Assembly (NCBI GenBank): GCA_020638675.1 | Contig: JACKID010000001.1 | Coordinates: forward strand, 372,001 to 436,000 | Reading direction: 5' to 3' | Source: Planctomycetota bacterium | GTDB lineage: Bacteria; Planctomycetota; UBA8742; UBA2392 | DNA length: 64,000 nucleotides | Shown: piece after piece, positions 35,426 to 42,554 of the stretch | Layout of the letters: every line of letters begins with the position of its first letter | Numbering within the stretch: position 1 is the first letter of the stretch | Notes under the pieces: model-generated | The model's database searches: none | Told to the model about the DNA's origin: nothing | What the model saw: the letters and a program-made list of their open reading frames with translations, nothing else | Program-made: the position numbers and the translations under genes

Positions 35426-36601
35426 ATGCCCGACCGGGCTGAAATCCTGGCGCGCTACCGTACGGTTCGCGCGCACACCCGCGAAATCTGTGCACCGCTG
35501 CAGACGGAAGATTACGTCGTGCAGCCGATGACGGATGTCAGTCCGCCGCGCTGGCACATTGCGCACGTGACGTGGTTCTTTGAGCAGTTCCTGTTGGGCG
35601 AGTTCGCCAAGGGCTATCAGCCGGTTCACCCGCAGTACGCCTTCCTGTTTAACAGCTACTACAACCTGATCGGGGAACGGACCGAGCGCCCGCGCCGCGG
35701 CGTGTTGACCCGCCCGACCGTGGCCGAGATCTGGGCCTATCGCGAAGAAGTGGACAAGCGCATGGCTGCCCTGATTGAGGGCTGTGACGACGCGACGTTG
35801 CAGGCGCTGATGCCGATTCTCGAAGTGGGGCTGAACCACGAGCAGCAGCACCAGGAACTGCTGGTTACCGACATCAAGTTCATCTTGTTCCAGGCGCCGC
35901 TCTACCCGGCCTATATCTCCGGGCAGCAGCCGGTGAAGCGCAAGCCGGAGAGCGGCTGGACGCAGCTGGATGCGGGAGTGCTCGAGTTTGGCCACGACGG
36001 CAAGGGCTTTGCCTTCGACAATGAAGGCCCGCGCCACAAGCGGCTCGTCCCGTCGTGCCGGCTGGCCAACGGGCTCGTCACCAACGCGCAGTACATGGAG
36101 TTCATGCACGCCGGCGGCTACACGCGCCCCGAGTTGTGGCTTAGCGACGGCTGGGATGTCGCGCAGCAGCAGGGCTGGAAGGCGCCGCAGTACTGGCTGC
36201 AACAGGATGGCGAGTGGCAGGCGTTCACGTTGCACGGGCTCGCGGGTTTGCAGCCGGATGCGCCGGTGTGCCATGTCAGCTACTACGAGGCCGACGCATT
36301 CGCGCGCTGGGCGGGCAAACGCCTGGCGACCGAGTTCGAGTGGGAAGCCGTGTCCGGCAAGTTGCCCGGCATCGGCCAGGCCTGGGAATGGACCAGCAGC
36401 GCCTACCTTCCGTACCCGGGCTATTGCGCGCCGGAAGGTGCGATCGGCGAGTACAACGGGAAGTTCATGGTCAACCAGATGGTGCTGCGCGGAGGCAGCG
36501 CCGCCACGCCGGCCGGGCATATCCGCCCTACCTATCGAAACTTCTGGCACCCGGACAAACGCTGGCAATTCACGGGCATCCGCCTGGCCGAGGACGCATG
36601 A
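35426..36601 (+). CDS. egtB: Ergothioneine biosynthesis protein EgtB (sulfoxide synthase)
   Basis: 391 residues from the ATG at 35426. The N-terminal DinB-like four-helix domain provides the iron ligands: His in WHIAHVTWFFEQF (about H47) and the HxxxH pair in NHEQQHQELL (H138, H142). The C-terminal formylglycine-generating-enzyme-type domain starts at about 190 and includes VTNAQYMEFMHAGGY, HVSYYEADAFARWAGKRL and EWTSSAYLPYPGY. EgtB uses O2 to join hercynine to a thiol (gamma-glutamylcysteine or cysteine). It is shorter than many EgtB proteins (about 430). Overlaps egtD by four bases (ATGA). Confidence 0.93.
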   Translation: MPDRAEILARYRTVRAHTREICAPLQTEDYVVQPMTDVSPPRWHIAHVTWFFEQFLLGEFAKGYQPVHPQYAFLFNSYYNLIGERTERPRRGVLTRPTVAEIWAYREEVDKRMAALIEGCDDATLQALMPILEVGLNHEQQHQELLVTDIKFILFQAPLYPAYISGQQPVKRKPESGWTQLDAGVLEFGHDGKGFAFDNEGPRHKRLVPSCRLANGLVTNAQYMEFMHAGGYTRPELWLSDGWDVAQQQGWKAPQYWLQQDGEWQAFTLHGLAGLQPDAPVCHVSYYEADAFARWAGKRLATEFEWEAVSGKLPGIGQAWEWTSSAYLPYPGYCAPEGAIGEYNGKFMVNQMVLRGGSAATPAGHIRPTYRNFWHPDKRWQFTGIRLAEDA

Positions 36602-37629
36602 CAACAAAGAGCAAAGCCGCCGCGCAGGATGCAGGGTACCGGGTGTTGAGCCCGGCCGATTTGTCGGCGGCGCACGGGCTGCGCGCCTTCGCGCTGGATG
36701 TGCTGAACGGGCTGAGCGAAACGCCCAAGCGCCTGTCATCGCGCTGGATCTATGACGACGAGGGCAGCCGCCTGTTCAGCCGCATCTGTGAGCTGGACGA
36801 GTACTACCCCACACGCACGGAAGCCGAGATTCTGCGCAATCACACCGAGGACATCCTGAAGCGCGCCGGCACAGACAAGCTGGACATCGTGGACCTCGGT
36901 GCAGGCGACGGACGCAAAACCAACATCATGCTCGAGGCGGCGCTGAAGCAGGTCAAGGACGTGCGCTACGTGCCGATCGACATCAGCGAAGCCAGCATGG
37001 GCGGGCTTGTGAAGAACATGCGCGGCAAGTTCGCAGGGCTGAAGGTTGCGGGCATCGTCGGGGAGTACTTTGACGGACTGCACTGGCTAAGCCAGAGCAA
37101 TGACCGTCGGAACCTTGTGCTGTTTCTCGGCAGCAACATCGGCAACTTCAACAAGGTGCAGGCGCGGGTGTTCCTGCGCCAGTTGTGGGAAGCGCTCAAC
37201 GACGGTGACCAGGTGCTGATCGGCTTCGACCTGAAGAAGGACATCGAGCTGCTGCTCGCCGCCTACAATGACAAGCATGGCGTGACGGCCGCGTTCAACA
37301 AGAACCTGCTGAAGCGCGTGAACCGGGAACTCGGGGGCGACTTCGACCTTGCCGCGTACAGGCACTTCGCGACGTACGACGTGTTCAGCGGCGCAATGGA
37401 GAGCTACATCGTAAGCCTGAAGCGGCAGACGGTTACGATTCGCGATATCCAGAGCTCGTTCGAGTTCCAGGAGTGGGAGCCGCTGCACACGGAGTACTCG
37501 TACAAGTACCTGCAGAGCGACATCGACGGGCTGGCGAGCAACACAGGCTTCAAGATTCTCGACCAGTACTTCGACAACAACGGCTGGTTCACCGACAGCC
37601 TGTGGCAGGTCGAAAAGCCGAGCCTCTAG
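36598..37629 (+). CDS. egtD: L-histidine N-alpha-methyltransferase EgtD
   Basis: 343 residues from the ATG that overlaps the egtB stop. Trimethylates histidine to hercynine, the first step of ergothioneine synthesis. Motifs: ELDEYYPTRTEAEILRNH (substrate lid), IVDLGAGDGRKT (SAM site), YVPIDISEASM, LVLFLGSNIGNF and the C-terminal SYKYLQSDIDGLASNTGF. About 20 residues longer than mycobacterial EgtD, at the N-terminus. egtB and egtD suffice for the pathway core; no egtA, egtC or egtE is adjacent, which is common outside actinobacteria. Confidence 0.95.
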   Translation: MTTKSKAAAQDAGYRVLSPADLSAAHGLRAFALDVLNGLSETPKRLSSRWIYDDEGSRLFSRICELDEYYPTRTEAEILRNHTEDILKRAGTDKLDIVDLGAGDGRKTNIMLEAALKQVKDVRYVPIDISEASMGGLVKNMRGKFAGLKVAGIVGEYFDGLHWLSQSNDRRNLVLFLGSNIGNFNKVQARVFLRQLWEALNDGDQVLIGFDLKKDIELLLAAYNDKHGVTAAFNKNLLKRVNRELGGDFDLAAYRHFATYDVFSGAMESYIVSLKRQTVTIRDIQSSFEFQEWEPLHTEYSYKYLQSDIDGLASNTGFKILDQYFDNNGWFTDSLWQVEKPSL

Positions 37630-37631
37630 AG

Positions 37632-37651
37632 CCCCGGCCGAGAGGCCGGGG
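37632..37651 (+). terminator. Hairpin after egtD
   Basis: CCCCGGCC (37632-37639), loop GAGA, GGCCGGGG (37644-37651): a perfect 8-bp stem with a stable tetraloop two bases after the egtD stop. There is no T-run. It lies between convergent genes and probably marks the transcript end. Confidence 0.6.
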
Positions 37652-37714
37652 ACATGCAGTCGCCACGACCGCATGAACGAGATCGCCGCCTGTGGCGCCG
37701 TTCCCGGCGGGGCT

Positions 37715-38446
37715 CTATGACTTCAACTGGTTCAGCACGCGGCGGCACTTGGCGACAACCTTTGGCGGCTCGTCTTTGGTGTCCTCGCCGCCCAGCAGCT
37801 TTTTCATCGTCCTGGCCTGCTCGGCATTGAGGGCGACCTCGGTGACGCCGGCCTCGTCGCGGTGCAGCAACAGGTGAAGCGGCACGGGCTTCTCATCCAC
37901 CGGGAACAGTTCTTTCTCAAGCAATGCGTCGTGCACGCCGCCGACGTCCCAGTCGAACTTCTCCACCCGCGGGCTGGCGTCGTCCGGCCAGTGGCCCGCG
38001 ATCATGCGCTCGTAGCGCAACAGCTCAGGCAGCCAGGGCGCGCCGGCAAGCGGCGGCTCGGTCTTGTGGCCACGGGGTGGCTTGAACTCGGCGAGCTGTT
38101 GCACATAGCCCGCCAGCGCCCGCCCGTCGAAGTCATCGTTCACGCGCAATTCAAATGCGTCGGTGTCGGTCAGTCGCATGGTCAACTCAGGCTGGTCAAC
38201 GCCCAGCGCGACCTGCAGCGCCATCCACGTGGCCGGAAAGCGCGGCGCGTACCAGTTGTTGCCGATATCGTTCGCATGAAGCTGCACGACGATGTTCTGG
38301 CGCAGCCCGGCAACCTTGCCGATTTCGGCGGACTCGGCGTCGGTTGTGCCCTCAAAGCGTTCGAACTTGCCCTGCTCAAACGCGTCTCTCGTGCCGCGTT
38401 TGTACATCAGCTGGTAGAGCGCTCGATACTGTGCCTCAAGCGACAT
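37715..38446 (-). CDS. Probable MNIO partner protein (BufC/HvfC, DUF2063-like)
   Basis: 243 residues from the ATG at 38446; the frame stays open further upstream but overlaps the oxidase gene. The layout resembles partner proteins of DUF692 oxidases: an N-terminal helical part (VAGLRQNIVVQLHANDIGNNWY and FPATWMALQVALG, equivalent to the usual YRxN...YPxxxxLLG), then PPLAGAPWLPELLRYERMIAG (like the LPELARLEWA helix) and a C-terminal half with PLHLLLHRDEAGVTEV. In bufferin and methanobactin systems the partner holds the precursor peptide for the oxidase. Here it starts 11 bases inside the end of the DUF692 gene. Family assignment is by pattern only. Confidence 0.6.
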   Translation of the reverse strand: MSLEAQYRALYQLMYKRGTRDAFEQGKFERFEGTTDAESAEIGKVAGLRQNIVVQLHANDIGNNWYAPRFPATWMALQVALGVDQPELTMRLTDTDAFELRVNDDFDGRALAGYVQQLAEFKPPRGHKTEPPLAGAPWLPELLRYERMIAGHWPDDASPRVEKFDWDVGGVHDALLEKELFPVDEKPVPLHLLLHRDEAGVTEVALNAEQARTMKKLLGGEDTKDEPPKVVAKCRRVLNQLKS

Positions 38447-39332
38447 GCACGCCCTCCAGCCATGTCGGGCGGATCTGCTGGACGATTTCGCGCACCTGCC
38501 GCGCCTGTGCCACGGCAACGGCCTCGGAGGCATCTTCGACTTCGATGGTGATGGCCTTCAGGTTCGGCAGCTTGCCGAGCAACTGTCGCAGCAGGAACAG
38601 CGACTCCTCGGGGATCGGGCCGGCGCCGTGCAGGTCCCGGTAGATACGCCCGCCTTCGTAGTCTTCGATGCGCGCGCCCGCGAGGTGCACCTCAATGATT
38701 CTTGACAGGTCAAGTCTAGAGATCTGGTCGTCGGGCTGGTCGCCCTTGCCGACGCAAAGCTGGTAGGACCAGACATGGCCCAGGTCGAGCACCAGCCCGC
38801 ACTCCGCCCCATGGGCGACTTCGTTCATGAAGTCGAACAGGTGCATGTCACCGACCACGAACTCGTAGGGGGCGTTTTCCGGCAGCAGCGGGCCGGGGAT
38901 GCGTTTCGCCAGCTCGCGCAGGTTGGCGACGGTGGCTTTCACGCAGTCGGCATTGAGGATGGCCGGGAAGAAAAAGTCGGTGTAGCGGCCGTCGATGTGT
39001 CGCACCGCCAGCTCTTCCACCGTCCAGGGCGGATTGAGCAGCTTCTGGTTCTTGGCGCAGCCGGCGATGGTGTCGTCGGGGCAGAGGCTCGGCCCGACGG
39101 GGTCGAGGCCTTCATGGTGATAGGTGCGCGGCACGTCGGCCGGGATTTCGCTGAACGGCTCGTCGGTATGCTCCCAGTCGCCGCGGGAGTAGACCTCAAG
39201 GAAATCAAAGCCATCGCGGTGGTCGCGGATGAGTGTGCGAAAGTCCGGCTGCACGTCGAAGATGTCAATGCCAAGGCCCACGCCCATCAGGGGCGCACTC
39301 AGCACACGCTGAAATGGTGAGACGCCGCCCAC
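38436..39332 (-). CDS. DUF692-family multinuclear non-heme iron oxidase (MNIO), divergent
   Basis: 298 residues from a GTG (39332) that overlaps the lipoprotein stop by one base; an ATG at 39287 (MGVGLGIDIF) matches the usual family start and may be the true one. TIM-barrel metal-site motifs line up with DUF692: GFDFLEVYSR, RTYHHEG (H72/H73), LLPENAPYE (E152, N153), VLDLGHVW in place of LDVNNV (D183, H186), VHLAGA (H216), RDLHGAGPI in place of DTHG (D233, H235) and ITIEVED (E264). MNIOs remodel Cys, Asn or Asp residues of ribosomal peptides. The ligand changes make this an outlying member, with the likely partner protein downstream. Confidence 0.78.
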   Translation of the reverse strand: MGGVSPFQRVLSAPLMGVGLGIDIFDVQPDFRTLIRDHRDGFDFLEVYSRGDWEHTDEPFSEIPADVPRTYHHEGLDPVGPSLCPDDTIAGCAKNQKLLNPPWTVEELAVRHIDGRYTDFFFPAILNADCVKATVANLRELAKRIPGPLLPENAPYEFVVGDMHLFDFMNEVAHGAECGLVLDLGHVWSYQLCVGKGDQPDDQISRLDLSRIIEVHLAGARIEDYEGGRIYRDLHGAGPIPEESLFLLRQLLGKLPNLKAITIEVEDASEAVAVAQARQVREIVQQIRPTWLEGVHVA

Positions 39333-40036
39333 TAGTTCTCGCGCTCTCTGCCGGGATCAAGAACGACGTAGACGTCCGCCTTTGCTTCGAATGGGCCAAT
39401 TTCGGTATAGGTCGCTTCATTCAGTCTCATGAACGTCAACTTCTGCCCGGCGGGTACGATCAATGGAATCTGTGCGGCTGTCTTGTGCACCGCTGTTTGG
39501 TACAGCATCCGGCCATCGTCGAGGCTGATACTGTAATGGACATATTCATAAGGATTGCTGTTCGCCAGACTCGCCCACAATCGAGTTGCCGGAACCAACG
39601 CCAGTTCTACGGTCTCGGTCGCGGGTCGAGTGATATCGGGCTTCAATTCCATTACGTGCGGCAAGGACATCACGTATTGATGCGGTCCCCATGCAGTGAT
39701 GAAGAACGCCGACTGTCGCTGAACAAGAACACCTTCACCTTGCGTCGGGTGAACGGTGCCGTGCCCTTGGGAGTTGACTTGACCGTCGGCATCGAGCGCA
39801 TACCTGTGAAACCAGTAAAGTTGATCCTCCGCAAGGTCAGTCTGGAAACTGACCTTGTACCTCGCACGACTTGAAGGCAGAGCAAACTCTTCCTGCCACT
39901 CAGTCGGCCCCGATACGACAACCGCGATCGAGTCGGGCAGCGTTGGCCCAGGTTGCTCGGCTAGCGAATTGTCGCCGCAACCGGCCACTGCCAGTGACAT
40001 CAGAACGCCGAACGCCACATATCGCGCATACGCCAT
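39332..40036 (-). CDS. Lipoprotein of unknown function upstream of the MNIO gene
   Basis: 234 residues. A lipobox (VAGC, Cys20) follows a 19-residue signal sequence. The mature part is predicted beta-rich: VVVSGPTEWQEEFALPSS, RYKVSFQTDLAEDQLYWFHRYALD (region about 58-82), HYSISLDDGRMLYQTAVHKTA, and ends VLDPGREREN. Apart from the lipid-anchor Cys it has no cysteine, so it is not a classical Cys-rich MNIO substrate. Base composition is clearly lower in GC than the flanking genes. It sits 11 bases after the cyclase/AAA stop and overlaps the MNIO start by one base, so the four genes should be one transcript. Family unknown. Confidence 0.72.
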   Translation of the reverse strand: MAYARYVAFGVLMSLAVAGCGDNSLAEQPGPTLPDSIAVVVSGPTEWQEEFALPSSRARYKVSFQTDLAEDQLYWFHRYALDADGQVNSQGHGTVHPTQGEGVLVQRQSAFFITAWGPHQYVMSLPHVMELKPDITRPATETVELALVPATRLWASLANSNPYEYVHYSISLDDGRMLYQTAVHKTAAQIPLIVPAGQKLTFMRLNEATYTEIGPFEAKADVYVVLDPGREREN

Positions 40037-40047
40037 ACGTAGTCCGA

Positions 40048-42423
40048 TTACTTCTGTGATCCGTCGTCGCCCTCGGCGCGCTCGGCCGGGATCAGCACGC
40101 CTTCCTTCTCGCTCTCGATCAGCAACTCCTCGAGGCTGCGGCTGACTTTGCCGGAGCGCTTGAGCAACTCACCGAGAACCCGCGACAGGAAGCGAACGCC
40201 GAGAATGCTGGCGTGCTTGACCGTTTCACGCACTTCCGGGCTAAGTCGGTCAATGCGTGCCGTCACCAGCGAGCTGAGGCTGCCCGGCAGGCGCGCCGTG
40301 TCCGTGCTCTTCATGCGCAGCTTGCTGCGGCGCCTGGTTGTTTCGTCGGCCGTCTCGGGCGGCTTCACCGCCTCAAGTTCGCCGGTCTCGTGCAGATGCA
40401 GGATCAACTGCTCGGTGAAGAACGGGTTGCCTTTGGCCTTGCCGCTGATCAGCTTGCAGGCCTCGGTGTCCAGCTCGGCGTCGCCGCCGAGCAGCGCCTT
40501 GGCCATCGCCTGCGTGAATTCGTCGCCCTCAATCGGCTTGAGCTCGAAATCCTTGAGCTCCGTATCCTGCGCGATCTGCAACTCAGGCTTGCTGCCGTCG
40601 TCCGTGAAGCGCGACGTGGCAATGATCGCCAGCGGCAGGTTCGCGATATTGCGCGTCATGGCGGTCAGCCACGCGGCCGTGGAAGCGTCGATCCAGTGAG
40701 TGTCCTCGACTTCGAGCACCGTCGGCGCCGTGTGCGCCATCGCGCGCAGCAGCTCTTTTACCGCGATGATGCGGTTTTCGTGGCGCAGCTTCGGGTCGTC
40801 CAGCTTGGCAAACGGCGAATCATCCCAGTGGCAGTCCACCAGGTCGGCCGCGAAGCTGAGTGTTCGTTTCAGCTCCGAGCGCGTGCCCTCGGGCACCTTC
40901 TCGTTGCTCTCGAACTGCGCGTAGTGGCTCTCGATCGCCTTGCGCTTGTCTTCCTGGCTGGCGCTTTCCGCGATGCCGAACCAGCTGCGCAGCCATGTGC
41001 TGACCGCGTTCCAGCCGCTGCGGTGTACGCCGTCGCAGGGCATGGTGATCCAGTGGAACGGCTCGCCTTTTTCTTCCAGCTTGGCGCGCACGGCCGCTAC
41101 CAGGCGCGTCTTGCCCAGCCCCGGCTCGCCCAGCAGGCGCATCACGCCGGCGAACTTCGGCTCTTTGCCGTAGACCGGCTCAATGAACTCCAGCAGCTCC
41201 GCCAGCTCTTTGTCTCGCCCGAGCATCGGGTTGCGGTAGACGAAGCCGCGCACACGCCCGCGCATGCCGCTGGGCTGGAAGACCTGCTCTTCCTTGGCTT
41301 TGCCCTTGAGGATGCGGGTGCCCTTGTCCTGGAATTCCCAGCGTTTCTCGGATGCCTTGCTGATGCGCGAGCTGGTGAGCGTCTGGCCGGACTCGGCCGC
41401 GGTCATCAGTCGTGCGCTGGTGTTGACCGCGTCGCCGATGCAGGTCCATTCATTGCGGCGCTCGCCGCCCAGCAAGCCCGAATACACCAGCCCCGCGTCG
41501 ATCCCCGCGGAGACGGTCACGCCGCCGATGTCCGACAGTCCAACCGTCGGAAGCGCCTGCGCGAAACCCACGGCCGCGGCTTCCGCGTTTTCAGTGGCGA
41601 CGGGCGCGCCGAAGAACACCAGCGCGGTGAAGCCCTTGTCGCCGAAGTCGATCTTGTTGATCGTTCCGCCGTGGAGCTTCGTTGCCAGGAGCAGCGTGTG
41701 GAATACCTTCTCGATCGTCGGGTGGTCTTTCACGCCGTCAAAGCGCAGGAACAGGCTGACCACGTGACGAAGCTCGGCCCGTTCGCCGGCGTCGATCACC
41801 TGGCTGTGGAAGAACTGCTCCAGCGCCGTGCGTTCGTGAACCGCCGTTGTGGCCTTGGCCTTGCCTGGCTTCTCTTTCTTGGCCGCGCGCTTCTGCAGCG
41901 CTTCACTGAGCTTGACCGTCCCGCGCTCGGCGCCGTGCTCGGCTGCGGCCGCGCCATCGACCGCCTTGCCGCGGAAGTACCAGTGACGGGCGTTGAATTC
42001 TTTGTCGAACGGGATGCCCCACTCGATTTCGCCGTGGTCGGCACCGATCTTTACGCCGAACGCCAACTCGCCATGGCGGGTCTTGCTGGTGCCGTGGTCT
42101 TTGAACCAGTTGACGATTTCCTCGGCGGCTTCGAGGGCGCGGGCGGTTGAGCCCTCGGCATCGGGGAACACGGCCGTGAAAGCGTCGCCCATGAAATTGG
42201 CAATAAAGCCGCCGCGTTCGTGCACGGCGTTGACCATGGGGTCGAAAATGCGGGTCAGCTCGCGGCTCATGAGCTCAGCGCCCGCATCGCCCAGCTTGAA
42301 TGCCATTTCCGTCAGGGATGTGAAACCACTCACGTCCACGAACAGTACGGTTGCAGACAGGTTGCCATGACCAACACCGGCCTTGCGCTGCTCTTCGATG
42401 AAGGCAGGTACGAAATTCTGCAT
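40048..42423 (-). CDS. Tandem class III cyclase domains plus AAA ATPase signalling protein
   Basis: 791 residues. The first nucleotide cyclase domain (about 20-180) has VLFVDVSGFTSLTEM and GGFIANFMGDAFTAVFP (metal Asp residues). A second (about 215-390) shows INKIDFGDKGFTALVFFGAP and ECIGDAVNTSARL-like text (WTCIGDAVNTSARL), and may be degenerate, as in eukaryotic-type soluble cyclases. An AAA_16/STAND-like NTPase follows with Walker A LGEPGLGKTRL and the box VLEVEDTHWIDAST. It ends in a winged-helix part (TARIDRLSPEVRETVKHASILG). Relatives usually continue with 300 or more residues of TPR; that part is absent. First gene of the lipoprotein-MNIO operon. Confidence 0.85.
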   Translation of the reverse strand: MQNFVPAFIEEQRKAGVGHGNLSATVLFVDVSGFTSLTEMAFKLGDAGAELMSRELTRIFDPMVNAVHERGGFIANFMGDAFTAVFPDAEGSTARALEAAEEIVNWFKDHGTSKTRHGELAFGVKIGADHGEIEWGIPFDKEFNARHWYFRGKAVDGAAAAEHGAERGTVKLSEALQKRAAKKEKPGKAKATTAVHERTALEQFFHSQVIDAGERAELRHVVSLFLRFDGVKDHPTIEKVFHTLLLATKLHGGTINKIDFGDKGFTALVFFGAPVATENAEAAAVGFAQALPTVGLSDIGGVTVSAGIDAGLVYSGLLGGERRNEWTCIGDAVNTSARLMTAAESGQTLTSSRISKASEKRWEFQDKGTRILKGKAKEEQVFQPSGMRGRVRGFVYRNPMLGRDKELAELLEFIEPVYGKEPKFAGVMRLLGEPGLGKTRLVAAVRAKLEEKGEPFHWITMPCDGVHRSGWNAVSTWLRSWFGIAESASQEDKRKAIESHYAQFESNEKVPEGTRSELKRTLSFAADLVDCHWDDSPFAKLDDPKLRHENRIIAVKELLRAMAHTAPTVLEVEDTHWIDASTAAWLTAMTRNIANLPLAIIATSRFTDDGSKPELQIAQDTELKDFELKPIEGDEFTQAMAKALLGGDAELDTEACKLISGKAKGNPFFTEQLILHLHETGELEAVKPPETADETTRRRSKLRMKSTDTARLPGSLSSLVTARIDRLSPEVRETVKHASILGVRFLSRVLGELLKRSGKVSRSLEELLIESEKEGVLIPAERAEGDDGSQK

Positions 42424-42554
42424 GGTCTTCCTCTATAGGTCGTACAGATTATTGCTTCGGCTTGGCGCATGGCCAACCCTTTGTGAGCCGGAGCGGCGTA
42501 TTTCGCGGGCGCGCTACTTCACAAGCCCCTGTGGGCGGTTACGATGACCGGGTG

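Noticed and set aside
35330..36739. Open frame of 469 codons opposite egtB
   Set aside because: Arg/Pro/Leu-rich shadow translation; egtB motifs on the plus strand are complete.
38436..39332. DUF692 protein as an ordinary xylose isomerase-like enzyme
   Set aside because: PEN, HLAG and DLHGAGPI motifs and a likely partner gene favour the DUF692/MNIO family; compare the true isomerase-like gene at 46577, which has different motifs.
40213..42150. Long open frame (645 codons) on the plus strand opposite the cyclase/AAA gene
   Set aside because: The minus-strand protein has clear cyclase and AAA motifs; this translation shows only composition-driven Ala/Arg/Val text.
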